34,087 nucleotides of DNA, from contig NZ_QRDY01000034.1 of the NCBI RefSeq assembly GCF_003386205.1, positions 1 to 34,087 on the forward strand. The letters run 5' to 3'. The translations under genes and the position numbers were made by a program. The DNA comes from Cohnella lupini. GTDB lineage: Bacteria; Bacillota; Bacilli; Paenibacillales; Paenibacillaceae. This document shows, piece after piece, positions 29,101 to 33,968 of the stretch; position 1 is the first letter of the stretch; each line of letters begins with the position of its first letter. The notes under the pieces were generated by a model. It was not told the origin of the DNA. It did no database searches and saw only the letters and a program-made list of their open reading frames with translations.

Positions 29101-30907
29101 AGCCCGGAACCTGAAAGCCGAACGCGGAGCCGAAGTCGTAACCGGTCTTGGATGCGGTTAGCGTATAGCTCGAGCTTTTGGCCAGCGTCGAAGATAACCG
29201 ATAAGTCGATCCACCGTCGAGAGTACCCGCGAAGGTGATAGCTACGCTCATGTTAGCTCCATCTTTCAAGATGAAGTCAGCGCCGCTTAAATCGGCAACC
29301 GCGGGATTTAACGCAACCCTAATGCCTGTCTCATCCGCTTGAGTAACCATTAACCCCACGCTAACCGCCGGTTCCGTTGTTGGTACTGGCGTCGGTGTCG
29401 GCGATGTTGTTGGTACTGGCGTCGGCGATGCTGTCGGTGTCGGTGTTGGTGTCGGTGTTGGCTGGGTAGGATTATTCGGAAACGAAGGTACTCCCGCTCC
29501 CCCTCCTCCCGTATTTCCGCCGCGATCCGTCACCTCCACGATGTCGGGTTGCTTCTCGAAGTCGATATTTTGCGCATCCACGATCGCTTTAGAGATGGAG
29601 CCCTCGCCCTTCACGCTGGTCGTGCCGTGCAGTTCCAGGTTAGCTACCCGAACGCCGCTATCCAACGTGATCGTCGAACCGGTTACCGATTCGTTAACGC
29701 GCATATCCGCGATCGTGCCCGAGCTAACGGTTAGTTCCACGTCGCTGTTGATTTCCACCTTGTCGAAAATTCCGGACAGCATAACTTCTCCGGTCGAGGA
29801 TATAGAAATCCCTTCGATCCGGCTTCCATCAGTACCGTTCGATTCGACGCGGGCTTCGGATTGAATATCCATCTGCTCAATGACCGTCGTGCCTCCGACG
29901 ACTACCCGCACGCGTCCGTCTTTCTTCTCGATGACGATCGTACCCAAGTTCGAATCGTCGACGTGCACGCTATTTTCTCCTCCGCCTCGCACGAAGGTTT
30001 TGCCTAATACGGCCACATGGTTTAGGAACACGTCGCCATCGCCGACGGTTTCGGCGATCACCAGATCCCCTTGAATCGTCATATTTCGTAAAGTGGTACC
30101 CGGAGCTTGAACCGTCAGAGCTCCTGCCACGGCAATGTTGCCGCCATCTTGGGGTCCGTATGTACCTGCCGCTTCAAGAGCCTTAGCTCCCGGAACGATC
30201 TTACCTTCGGAGCCGGATGAGGATTCCTGCAATAAGCGATCCAGCATGACAACGGCTTCCGCCCTCGTAATCGGCTTCAACGGACGCACCGTTTGATCCT
30301 TGAAGCCCTGAATGTAACCGGACTCCAATATGGCGTTCAGGCTGTCGTAGCCGTAGCCCGGAACGCTGTCTTTATCCTTAAACCGCCCAAGCGGATCTTC
30401 CCCGTCGCGTACGATGACCGGAACAAGCCGCGACAGCATTACCGCGGCTTCCACCCGAAGCAATTGCTGCCCCGGCCGGAAGGTTCCGTCCTTATATCCT
30501 GCGATATAGCCCGCTTCCACGGCCGCTTTCACCTGCGGAACGGACCAGCTATCGGTCGGTACATCAGAGAATCGAATATCTCCACCACCTATGAAGGCGA
30601 AAGCTCTATTCACCAAAGTAACGAATTCGATTCTGCTGATAATCTGATTAGGCCGGAAGCTGCCGTCCTGGTATCCCTCTACCAGCCCCAGCTTGACCCA
30701 GTCCAGAATCGACTTCTCGGCCCAATGACCTTGAATATCCGTCGGAGTAGCTGCCCCTAACTCTTCAAGCATCTGCTCTAGAGACTGCTTATCGAGCTGA
30801 TCCTCAGCCGATGCAATTCCTGGCGGTATGAGGCCCACCAGCAAGCTGGCGACCAGAATCCAACTCAGACCCGCTTTCAGTCTCTTCTTACTAAATATCT
30901 TAAACAT
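17120..30907 (-). CDS. Giant SLH-anchored surface protein with Ig-like and helical repeats
   Basis: A 4595-residue predicted S-layer-associated protein, unbroken over 13.8 kb. ATG at 30907 follows GGAGAGGTG by 7 bases; longer frames overlap the promoter. Residues 1-34 are a signal peptide (ends IASA). Three SLH repeats span ~58-226 (GHWAEKSIL, YQDGSFRP, TRAEAVVML in the third), then a beta-rich, possibly beta-helical segment ~245-457 and a Gly then Pro/Thr linker ~459-514. About 23 Ig-like repeats of ~88 residues follow (~515-2550), with patterns GFTVxLxxPVPGL, TxDGGxxY and AGYDFG, then one more Ig-like (SwmB-type) domain (~2551-2650). Residues ~2655-4595 are helical repeats. No enzyme motif was seen. 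Likely an adhesin, structural or ligand-binding surface fibre; the function of the helical half is unknown. Confidence 0.92.
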   Translation of the reverse strand: MFKIFSKKRLKAGLSWILVASLLVGLIPPGIASAEDQLDKQSLEQMLEELGAATPTDIQGHWAEKSILDWVKLGLVEGYQDGSFRPNQIISRIEFVTLVNRAFAFIGGGDIRFSDVPTDSWSVPQVKAAVEAGYIAGYKDGTFRPGQQLLRVEAAVMLSRLVPVIVRDGEDPLGRFKDKDSVPGYGYDSLNAILESGYIQGFKDQTVRPLKPITRAEAVVMLDRLLQESSSGSEGKIVPGAKALEAAGTYGPQDGGNIAVAGALTVQAPGTTLRNMTIQGDLVIAETVGDGDVFLNHVAVLGKTFVRGGGENSVHVDDSNLGTIVIEKKDGRVRVVVGGTTVIEQMDIQSEARVESNGTDGSRIEGISISSTGEVMLSGIFDKVEINSDVELTVSSGTIADMRVNESVTGSTITLDSGVRVANLELHGTTSVKGEGSISKAIVDAQNIDFEKQPDIVEVTDRGGNTGGGGAGVPSFPNNPTQPTPTPTPTPTASPTPVPTTSPTPTPVPTTEPAVSVGLMVTQADETGIRVALNPAVADLSGADFILKDGANMSVAITFAGTLDGGSTYRLSSTLAKSSSYTLTASKTGYDFGSAFGFQVPGSNPNDISVAANVYGISETGFTVSLNGPVPGLITGNIKLMLGGNETGLTVAQGDDDGSFYTVSSSLTAGKTYALTIAQTGYDFGAPVSVVIPGTVPEDIVVAPAASQLSTAGFVLNLDQPVPELELDSFIITDSGNEQVGVDMLADLSGHQQFEIYASLEIGETYSLSLNKAGYTFDEPLVLNVEAIPATSTVNWVSFDGFSLGFAQSVAGLTAGQIELEDASGTPVPVNGLQLGTNGKSGVVSAVLTAGQSYGYRIVAGDYLYEGSITVPATIPVSKYTVFESVNNTTVALIVRFSVPVPGLTADAFHLTNANGTPYAISSVSSIDGGSSYRIVPVNPTNSDYKLLIEHTGYSFGNETTLIKLTLNPWTRVEQYPLFFVGFNPNLPVSITTDMFKVTDEFGATVDVKGVQSDQGGYVISYDGIRGKTYNIAVVKEGYDFGAPRSNTASIINKVITPSRTGFTLTLNPVIDIDTTTGFKLNRYSGGAVGAPVAIQSVTKKDNGGNYEVAASLTPGEYWLEVDAPLEITTYYFTVGIVATISVDKVVNTGLTVNLDYAVNGLDASSFVLTDTATGYSVYLTSAVTQDQGRSYRISAVLPGGNYVLRLNGHLPTAGVPFQVQSTLDVGTTTVSNLSNTGFDLSFDQPVPGLLPANLDIRDDQNNRLNVGTISTTDGGAIYRVNVNLLSGRDYTLTLNKDFVTFDAPVTFHVRHYITGSITEVTEKGSIEVRLSPALPQAEGGGLIVTDQDGTIHYPIEYAMSGGGAAYRFRIQNPSPLGTYQIGLNTGLQPLEDYVLNASPFTIPSIIDEVTNSTATGLTVRFDMPVAGLTKTNFVIRGASGATIPVSSATTSDAGNSYVLTAALPAGQFYTVQYVSKISYQTTTPVEFVVQNALTPTIGKVTSKGFKLQFAVKVAGLIRSEIVLRDPNGAVVGYSLYDFSTKDQGLSYDFKYFSGPGGLEPGAGYTLELTRKEFALAAPVTFDIPVPASVLINSTNTTDVIITVGSNGTLPELDQSNFELRDINGNVVPFGVTNVGSGSYRLTGAFDSMGTYTLVTRYPGFDFGAPLTFGLRIAVGLDTMFQSQQGFRLFLSTAIPDLSASEITVKDAGGNTTTAQSATTTDNGATYQVQIPLSGGKTYTVAITKPNYVIKYSNPFKLNKRTATVDRKSLNGFRLNFDRALSLSSADKISVVDGQGTEAAIHGSVSWDNGLSYEISVELQPDVNYSVIINRPGDDFGSGIPVTVKQVEQTFGGMEPGSGSAFKLTFDEPIPVMRVGEFELRRASDGRLMPLVSAESSDGGESYTLTAEFWESERYTIVPAKDGYYFGDPIAFTVPIIERTAVIGTGPKEISVGFNPAVPGLDVSNIILLDANDQWISVSSVVTEDGGATYRIEATFRGGDTYKLKFNKAGYDFGSELSADIPSSIVSTLKTVSETGVTVGLSPAVNGLSANDFVLRDSDGQVVALTNASTEDGGRTYTLTNTSALTGGENYTLTITYAGYDFGSALNAYVPIVVGATYAGISDEGFTIQLEQAVPGLSKGNVIVLDSQGVAVAVDSVTTTNGGLTYSVEADLDEAERYSVRLTESGCDFGIDANLLVPDKVGMTIDLFMTNGFTIKLDEAVNGLTAGSLKLTDAGGAPAKIVSWKASEDGLSYQVGANLTGHENYALQLVAEGYDFGAELQLKAQPVLVLSAKQIGLSGFQLDLGDSVPYMNPSFVHFAGSDGVRIPLDTGTFYDSSTTAHLGRVYSVLKPLTPGVVYTIMIEDPAHPAEAPLEVLLPLSAGMQLADATKGRIDLTFNRSVVGLLPGNFTLLTEEGDPVAIDDVVAGATETSWSIVTKLTENRTYTLAISKKGYNFGASGEVSVIVPIQVKAEVLNANELGFTIVLSEPVPNLDIALFKDDFIDAYYDLTITTLDQGFTYNVGVSWPSDYPLTLTLGKTGYDLGDNRTVQYEKKKPQLLSAVSSADGGSVVMTFDSNLISMGSDAGFAVKVNGQWRSKVQSVYVNQTTVKLVWTGPVLQATDEVFVAYTGVNRVRAVNGGYLAQFSEIMVANTSSDLGMVQSHVGRSDPGVPIAILHDEYGYSVLEAAKLMKDGGFSTAQFARAIVTEYGLGNSDFLLMLYALGTDPATVIKAINSVGFTPYPYYAYEWIDVLMSAGYTADDVAPVLRNKGYQIRDILRAFKQEGVNVAQAAQLLSDDLNEASGVAIAQLKVLYDLGDAVGAIQEAYELDDAETVKALAAGGVSAIDASAVIQELYGVDAVANVELLREAGYSAESIGAAIRQGYQFTDAIEAVRAFLGAGLETQDVYKIASGIYSPSETAVAFLLGGGLSAYEVVGMIRASGDGVGVAIASLRQNGLNDEAIAQEVMSVWGASLTLKETANEFVQSGMSKETTASLLHYVYGADVTSAFAALEPMFHPWGFDPAGLFVTLLKGGYDPKEVTDYFLKHVYAGRGPVLKIMIQDADYPIADALSYLHDAVTADGTVYAMSEAVKDIFAAGTRYSAADTLNALRTAYAEDENVEANADNLIAGMREMYAYYDYSRALIDQLGLTMAAWIELQTANCPCDATKLAKDMKFLFGNARIEDIIVAMSSTDNFTLEQIIEGTIMLFGVERAAAMPALTSVLRNTGYPISDIAAVYEAEGWTEWIKAFSKYGIAAREVATYLISKGSTGEQIIISRLAPYPLKDIALVLREQLEMEEAEAIDALVAANFYDEDEIGQAVAWAYGGNPVALWIRTLKAQGATALSVIYLLSSHYPEYSDASVSGPALVKGGYSMDEVMQALIKRSSNSNLQNTIAVLKQLFSDNQVSIAQLLTASSNVTPESGIAFLKNAKYSLYNITRSLKEHYGLDAGTAAKLLADAYANDLTLVIQTVADVYGQSKESAASSALEAEGITTLVAAIPYLRDAGFGLKDIARIAKNHFGATIGDVAQQLSAGSNAGNGVLIQAVADAFGQTIEHAIHELLAVRGQTSFAQAIAFLYAQQQFSLTTGAKLAKAEYGLKSGEALREFRAFGMYTDKNVVDAIAGVYGITQSASVVDSLTSSGYATLAEAVSYLLRMNFDLRSIIRVGKDHYGLNQGQVAAALETSGYYDGDSNEVTGEIADIYEQTMNSTIVAALAELGMNTFEEVLPELHARSFPLADIILAARDEYELTAGEMLKALIPHNWYSLAEVMSGVSEYYGKPIEESLTELLSRIGAETIAEAAPMMRGLGYSLKEIVTAAKEYYGLSAERTIADLTSLNVDSASIIEMIVATVYEQDADTGASEVIENGGDIEDPAQAAAFLRNAGISLAKIVSTLKAIYGQSPTDIATILASAGLFDKETIVYQLTVGSDRSIDSEVIEILSIAGADTAAEAADYLRRVGYDLEDITKALKNEFAQSESEATTILMGLNVYPIAVVEPIVEQVYGEDSTSTPADLLNEILDLQGITTAAGAVTFFKQMKYSLKDITRQLKNRYHLDSNEATNLLSTSYSRGDITLAIAAIYYEDTNLSVLEQVMTGGYASAPSHVANQMSGKFRLSDIALAMKVLFNLNADEAMDAMINVAATSAEIYNTVKAVYGTDPLYARLAEMKAKGKSFDSIVAEMRLRGKLDINSDYLVDTLDALGYDDATILNTRYNYFRTSNQNAGSTEEQAALLVRFGVNSPEAIVSFLLSKSYGVGPMSAYPIMSIIRAALPQAKVADIATAMVARGFHFSSIVGALDIMRENNGQLADRLKALGFRAPDAVNYLDDFFSLEEQIRSLNGNGYKLVEYISYVHNWDNDAVSILKGLGFKATDIAVAFFNSGATKNFATIAIYLRDGGYPLEDIIAGVMEAGCRSVWVLDYLTGEVGTTREIAKAMIDSGYISLTDTVTALEIAGIRQQEIYYIIQAYSTKAQEEFLNELSFAERKLLDGDDVRVIVTASTLRSAGWSAGETAEMLAQNEYPQLDWMMAAVLLVVAGYDVGDVTGAVWDAYRAAIGVAILQVMVGKAIGSELAQLKNYWTLTKIVLKIVKKTLK
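18540..20620 (-). repeat. Ten ~75-residue helical modules within the giant protein
   Basis: In the coded protein the motif Y/F-S-L-x-D-I-x-x-x-x-K-x-x-Y/F-G recurs about every 225 bp (for example AKYSLYNITRSLKEHYGL, AGFGLKDIARIAKNHFG, LGYSLKEIVTAAKEYYGL, MKYSLKDITRQLKNRYHL). Between copies is a second helix ending I-A-x-V-Y-G (VIQTVADVYGQ, VVDAIAGVYGI). DNA copies have diverged, so this is a protein-level repeat. More irregular relatives extend toward 22950 and 17200. Confidence 0.8.
23250..29362 (-). repeat. Tandem Ig-like repeats (about 23) within the giant protein
   Basis: Each ~88-residue unit has a start such as ISETGFTVSLNGPVPGL, a middle strand V/L-x-D-x-x-G with TxDGGxxYxV, and an end YTLTxxxxGYDFG-A-P followed by a hydrophobic strand. 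Units 7, 8, 10 and 11 are shorter at the GYDFG turn. Counted by eye. Confidence 0.8.
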
Positions 30908-30941
30908 AATTACACACCTCTCCATTCGACAAACTTCGCGC

Positions 30942-30970
30942 ATTGTAGTTTTAATTCTACTGAGCGCCAA
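30942..30970 (-). promoter_or_regulatory. Sigma-A-type promoter of the giant surface protein gene
   Basis: On the minus strand TTGGCG and TACAAT are separated by exactly 17 bases. The -10 box ends 34 bases before the ATG at 30907, leaving room for the start point and the GGAGAGG ribosome binding site. Confidence 0.7.
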
Positions 30971-30989
30971 TAAAAGAATAATAAATAAA

Positions 30990-31044
30990 AAAACAAAAAA
31001 AACGCCAAAACTCGCGTCGGATCAAGCTTTCGCGGTTTTTGGCG
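30990..31044 (-). terminator. Terminator of the HxlR regulator gene
   Basis: On the minus strand CGCCAAAAACCGCG and CGCGAGTTTTGGCG pair (one bulge), followed by TTTTTTTT. It lies about 100 bases after the regulator's stop codon and upstream of the giant gene's promoter, insulating the two. Confidence 0.85.
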
Positions 31045-31142
31045 CATACCATATTTTTATTCTATTCGTCGCAAATCGAACCGCAGACTCTAGTTATTGT
31101 AAATTTTTGGAGGATTATCGCGGCAGCATTCGAGCCCAACTA

Positions 31143-31496
31143 TTAAACGTCCTTCTTGCTCATTGCATATTTCTTACCCCATTCCCCCATAACCTCCAGA
31201 ATAGGGATGAAGCTTTTCCCTGCGTCCGATAAAGAGTATTCTACTTTCGGGGGAACTTCCTGATACACTTTTCTGCGAACCATTTGATCCCTTTCCAACT
31301 CCCTCAGCTGATTAGTCAATATTCCTTTTGAAATACCGGGTACCAGTCGTTGAAGCTCGCCGAATCTTTTTGTTTGCCGTAGATGCCATAGGATGATGAT
31401 CTTCCATTTGCCCGCAATTACGTTTTGCGTCTCCGTGACAGGGCATACTTCTATTTGTTCCTCCGGAATGTCTCCCTCGAACAACGTTCGTGCCAT
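31143..31496 (-). CDS. HxlR-family transcriptional regulator
   Basis: A 117-residue winged-helix regulator. The ATG has GAGGGGAATCGAT immediately upstream. Family features: an N-terminal Cys in EVCPVTET (residue ~18) followed by IAGKWKIIILWHL, the recognition region LVPGISKGILTNQLRELE, and the wing VYQEVPPKVEYSLSDAG. Many HxlR proteins (for example YodB, QorR) use the N-terminal Cys to sense quinones or other electrophiles and repress a divergent oxidoreductase. Here the divergent side carries the remains of exactly such a gene, so the regulator may have lost its main target. An imperfect inverted repeat ATACTTACGAATGTAT at 31554-31569 in the shared upstream region could be its operator. Confidence 0.9.
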   Translation of the reverse strand: MARTLFEGDIPEEQIEVCPVTETQNVIAGKWKIIILWHLRQTKRFGELQRLVPGISKGILTNQLRELERDQMVRRKVYQEVPPKVEYSLSDAGKSFIPILEVMGEWGKKYAMSKKDV

Positions 31497-31553
31497 ATCG
31501 ATTCCCCTCTTTCCCTTTGGTCCTATTTATATGACTATGTTATAAAACAATGC

Positions 31554-31569
31554 ATACTTACGAATGTAT
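31554..31569. promoter_or_regulatory. Possible HxlR operator
   Basis: ATACTT ACGA ATGTAT is an imperfect inverted repeat between the regulator and the oxidoreductase remnant. A perfect TATAAT for plus-strand transcription follows at 31579-31584, with TTACGA 15 bases upstream of it. Confidence 0.35.
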
Positions 31570-31702
31570 AGATACTATTATAATATAAGAACATGATTGA
31601 AAATCCAACAAATATATAAAAGAATATTGCGGAATACTTGGTATCAAGAATTGCATTTTAATCCGAGCATGCAAGCCTACACCGATTATGGGGTTATCGT
31701 AA

Positions 31703-31904
31703 ATTCAGCAGGAGAAGGATTCCGATTCTCATGCGGAAATGATCAAAGTCGGCTTACCCGAAGCGCTTGTACAGTTCTTAGTCGCGATCCATAGCAAGAT
31801 GCTGCCGGAACCGAAGGTCGCATTCCGAAGGATCTTGAAAAACCCTCATCCCCAGAAAACCGACTTCCATCCGGGAGAGTATCGAGCAATTGTTCGGCTC
31901 GTAA
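31703..31904 (+). pseudogene. C-terminal remnant of an NmrA/QOR2-type NAD(P)H quinone oxidoreductase
   Basis: Three reading frames in succession give the tail of this family: IQQEKDSDSHAEMIKVG then LPEALVQFLVAIHSKM (frame from 31703), TEGRIPKDLEK (frame of 31810), and PRKPTSIRESIEQLFGS followed by TAA at 31902-31904. Intact relatives end with a LPEALVxFLxxIHxxI ... DLExLLGRxPTSxxE pattern in one frame. At least two frameshifts are therefore present, and the NAD(P)-binding N-terminal two thirds are missing. The position, divergent from an HxlR regulator, is the usual place for such an enzyme. The borders of the remnant upstream of 31703 are unclear. Confidence 0.72.
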
Positions 31905-31973
31905 TTGACGCTTCGAGAGTTAACGGCACCGCGTGCCGCTATCGAGTCGCATCGAAGCGACCCAAGAAATATC

Positions 31974-32013
31974 AAAAAAAAGCTGCACAAAAGTTTTCAC
32001 TTTTGTACAGCTT
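31974..32013 (-). terminator. Terminator of the Bcr/CflA exporter gene
   Basis: On the minus strand AAGCTG-ACAAAAGT pairs with ACTTTTGT-CAGCTT (one mismatch) around a 4-base loop, followed by TTTTTTTGAT, 26 bases after the exporter's stop. Confidence 0.92.
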
Positions 32014-32038
32014 CTTGCCAAACCGATTCGAGGCTATA

Positions 32039-33283
32039 TTATTGAGCCTTCGTTGCTACTCTCTTAGTTGCTACGTTTGTGTTCGCAATATCTGCTTTCG
32101 GCTTCTGAGCTAGTCCGAAGTACGAGAAAAGAGCAAGCAGACTAGTCGTCAAGATGATGACGCCCATCGGAACCGCGGAGTTCTCGCCGGCAATTCCGAC
32201 TAGCGGAGACGTGCAAGCTCCAAGCACGAATGGCAGCAAACCGAGTAACGCGGACGCGCTTCCCGCCCTTTGACCTTGGGAGCCGATCGCCAGAACGAAA
32301 GCAGCCGTCGAGGTCATCCCGATAGACGCTACGAAGAAGAACAACGGAATAACCAAGGCAATCAAAGGACCATGCAATAAAATAACGAGCAATGCCGCCA
32401 AACTGGCCACGCAGGAAATCAGCAATCCTAGGACAACGAATTTGCGCTCCGAGAACACCTTGCTATAACGTCCGACGACCTGGGATCCAATGATTAAGCT
32501 TATCCCGTTGGATGCGAATAATAGCGCGAACAGTTGCGGAGAAGCTCCGTAAATATTTTGGTAAATGAACGGGGTTCCCGAAACATACGCAAAGACGCCG
32601 CCGACCATAATCCCCTGCGCTAGCGCAAAGCCGAGAAATTGCCGGTCTTTAAGCAGAGCTTTCATGCCGGTTAACAGCTCTCCGAAGTTTCCGGATACCC
32701 GCTTCTCGACGGGTAAGGTTTCTTTCAAGTTCATCGTTGCAATAATAACGAGTACTAAACCGACAATCCCCAAGACGACGAACACGCCTACCCATGTCGT
32801 GAAAGAAATAACGCCGCTACCCGCCATTGGCGCGATCATCGGAAACAGATTATTGACTAGCATGAGCATCGAGAAGAATTTCGTCAATTCCGGTCCGTCA
32901 TATACATCCCTTACGATTGCTCTGGCGATAACGATTCCCGCGGACGCGGCGAAGCCCTGGACGAATCTTGCGGCTATAAACCAATAAATATCCGGCGCGA
33001 TCGCGCAGACGAACGAAGCCGCCAAATAAAGAATAAGCGAAATGATAACAGGCTTGCGTCTCCCATGAACGTCGCTTAACGGCCCCATAATAATTTGCCC
33101 CAGCGCCAAGCCGATGAGACAGGCCGTAAGACTTAGCTGAACAAGAGAAGCCTGGGTTCCGAAGCTTTCGACGATTTGCGGGAAAGACGGCAAATACATA
33201 TCGATCGTAAGCGGGCCCAGAGCCGAAAAAGCGCCCAGCAACAATACTAACCTTATGCGATTAACTTTCTGAGTTGCAGACAT
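32039..33283 (-). CDS. Bcr/CflA-family MFS drug exporter
   Basis: A 414-residue membrane exporter with 12 predicted helices. The ATG follows AGGAGATAAGCTAGA. The first helix carries the Bcr/CflA signature GPLTIDMYLPSFP. MFS motif A is GPLSDVHGRRKPV, and helix 4 has RFVQGFAASAGIVIARAIVRD, the DHA1 form typical of this family. Members export bicyclomycin, chloramphenicol, sulfonamides or cysteine-related compounds; the actual substrate cannot be read from sequence. The C-terminal tail is polar and Lys/Thr rich (ATKRVATKAQ). The gene is a single transcription unit with its own terminator and a possible promoter about 45 bp upstream. Confidence 0.9.
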   Translation of the reverse strand: MSATQKVNRIRLVLLLGAFSALGPLTIDMYLPSFPQIVESFGTQASLVQLSLTACLIGLALGQIIMGPLSDVHGRRKPVIISLILYLAASFVCAIAPDIYWFIAARFVQGFAASAGIVIARAIVRDVYDGPELTKFFSMLMLVNNLFPMIAPMAGSGVISFTTWVGVFVVLGIVGLVLVIIATMNLKETLPVEKRVSGNFGELLTGMKALLKDRQFLGFALAQGIMVGGVFAYVSGTPFIYQNIYGASPQLFALLFASNGISLIIGSQVVGRYSKVFSERKFVVLGLLISCVASLAALLVILLHGPLIALVIPLFFFVASIGMTSTAAFVLAIGSQGQRAGSASALLGLLPFVLGACTSPLVGIAGENSAVPMGVIILTTSLLALFSYFGLAQKPKADIANTNVATKRVATKAQ

Positions 33284-33325
33284 TCTAGCTTATCTCCTAA
33301 CCTTTTCTAGTATGAAGAATCATGA

Positions 33326-33353
33326 TGTTTATGCACGAGATACATATAGTCAA
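33326..33353 (-). promoter_or_regulatory. Possible promoter of the Bcr/CflA gene
   Basis: On the minus strand TTGACT and TAAACA are 16 bases apart, about 43 bases before the start codon. The -10 box is a weak match. Confidence 0.4.
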
Positions 33354-33532
33354 CTTGCTTCATTATAGACCTCGATTGTGATAAAACCAATAGAGTTATC
33401 CGAATCAAAACGGATTTAAATTATGTATGCGCAACCAAATGTTATTTCATATAAATTAGCTCGGCAATTGAAATTAAGGGCCACCACGGAGAGAAAACCT
33501 ATCTTATAAGTAACAAGAAAAAACAACTTCGT

Positions 33533-33609
33533 CGTCCTTTGGACGGCAGGTTACGTTTGTATCGAGCGATCAGATGAGTATAAAGAGTTGAGAGATTTTA
33601 TGCTTCTGA
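33533..33609. repeat. Direct repeat R1 (left of array 2)
   Basis: Shares with 33890-33968 the blocks TTGGACG, TTGTATCGAGC-ATCAGATGA, ATAAAGAGTT, TTTTAT and TTCTGA in the same order and orientation. Small gaps are needed. It opens with a short hairpin CGTCC-TTT-GGACG. Confidence 0.8.
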
Positions 33610-33619
33610 TATTGCGATA

Positions 33620-33857
33620 AATAACCCGGTTTGGACGGGTTATTCGGGAAAGTTGGGGCCGCGTGCGACCAATAACCCGGTTTGGACGGGTTATTCGGGA
33701 AAGTTGGGGTCGCGTGAGTCAATTAACCCGGTTTGGACGGGTTATTCGGGAAAGTTGGGGCCGCGTGAGTCGAATATCCCGGTTTGGACGGGTTATTCGG
33801 AAAAGTTGGGGCCGCGTGAGTCGAATAACCCGGTTTGGACGGGTTATTCGGGAAAGC
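33620..33857 (+). repeat. 51-bp tandem hairpin array 2 (four copies plus a partial)
   Basis: Units begin at 33620, 33671, 33722, 33773 and 33824, exactly 51 bp apart. Each contains AATAACCCG-GTTTGGA-CGGGTTATT, a 9-bp stem with a 7-base loop, followed by CGGGAAAG, TTGGGGCCGCG and, in later copies, TGAGTCG. The right arm CGGGTTATT is constant; the left arm has single changes in copies 3 and 4. The last copy is cut after GGGAAAG. Confidence 0.95.
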
Positions 33858-33889
33858 GGTTATTGTGTTCAATCAAGTAAAGCGTCCCC

Positions 33890-33968
33890 GCCTTCCTTGG
33901 ACGCAGTAACCTTTTGTATCGAGCTATCAGATGATAAATAAAGAGTTCAACATTTTTATAATTTCTGA
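33890..33968. repeat. Direct repeat R2 (right of array 2)
   Basis: Second copy of R1, ending TTTCTGA at 33968. It opens with a related hairpin GCGTCC...GGACGC (33882-33904). Similarity to R1 stops exactly where the group II intron sequence begins. Confidence 0.8.

Larger units (their letters stand above)
33284..33968. other. Gene-free region with direct repeats and 51-bp array 2
   Basis: 33284-33530 is AT-rich and holds a possible promoter for the exporter but no gene. The rest consists of two direct repeats flanking a tandem array. Open frames with 17-residue periodicity run through the array because 51 is a multiple of three, but they have no convincing start signal. Confidence 0.75.

Noticed and set aside
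30908..30970. Longer N-terminus for the giant protein (21 extra codons)
   Set aside because: These codons overlap the TTGGCG/TACAAT promoter, and the signal peptide and ribosome binding site fit the ATG at 30907.
33653..33941. Open frames coding 17-residue repeats through array 2 (for example NPVWTGYSGKLGPRES)
   Set aside because: A 51-bp period keeps several frames open automatically. There is no ribosome binding site or promoter, and the perfect hairpin in each unit explains the conservation better.
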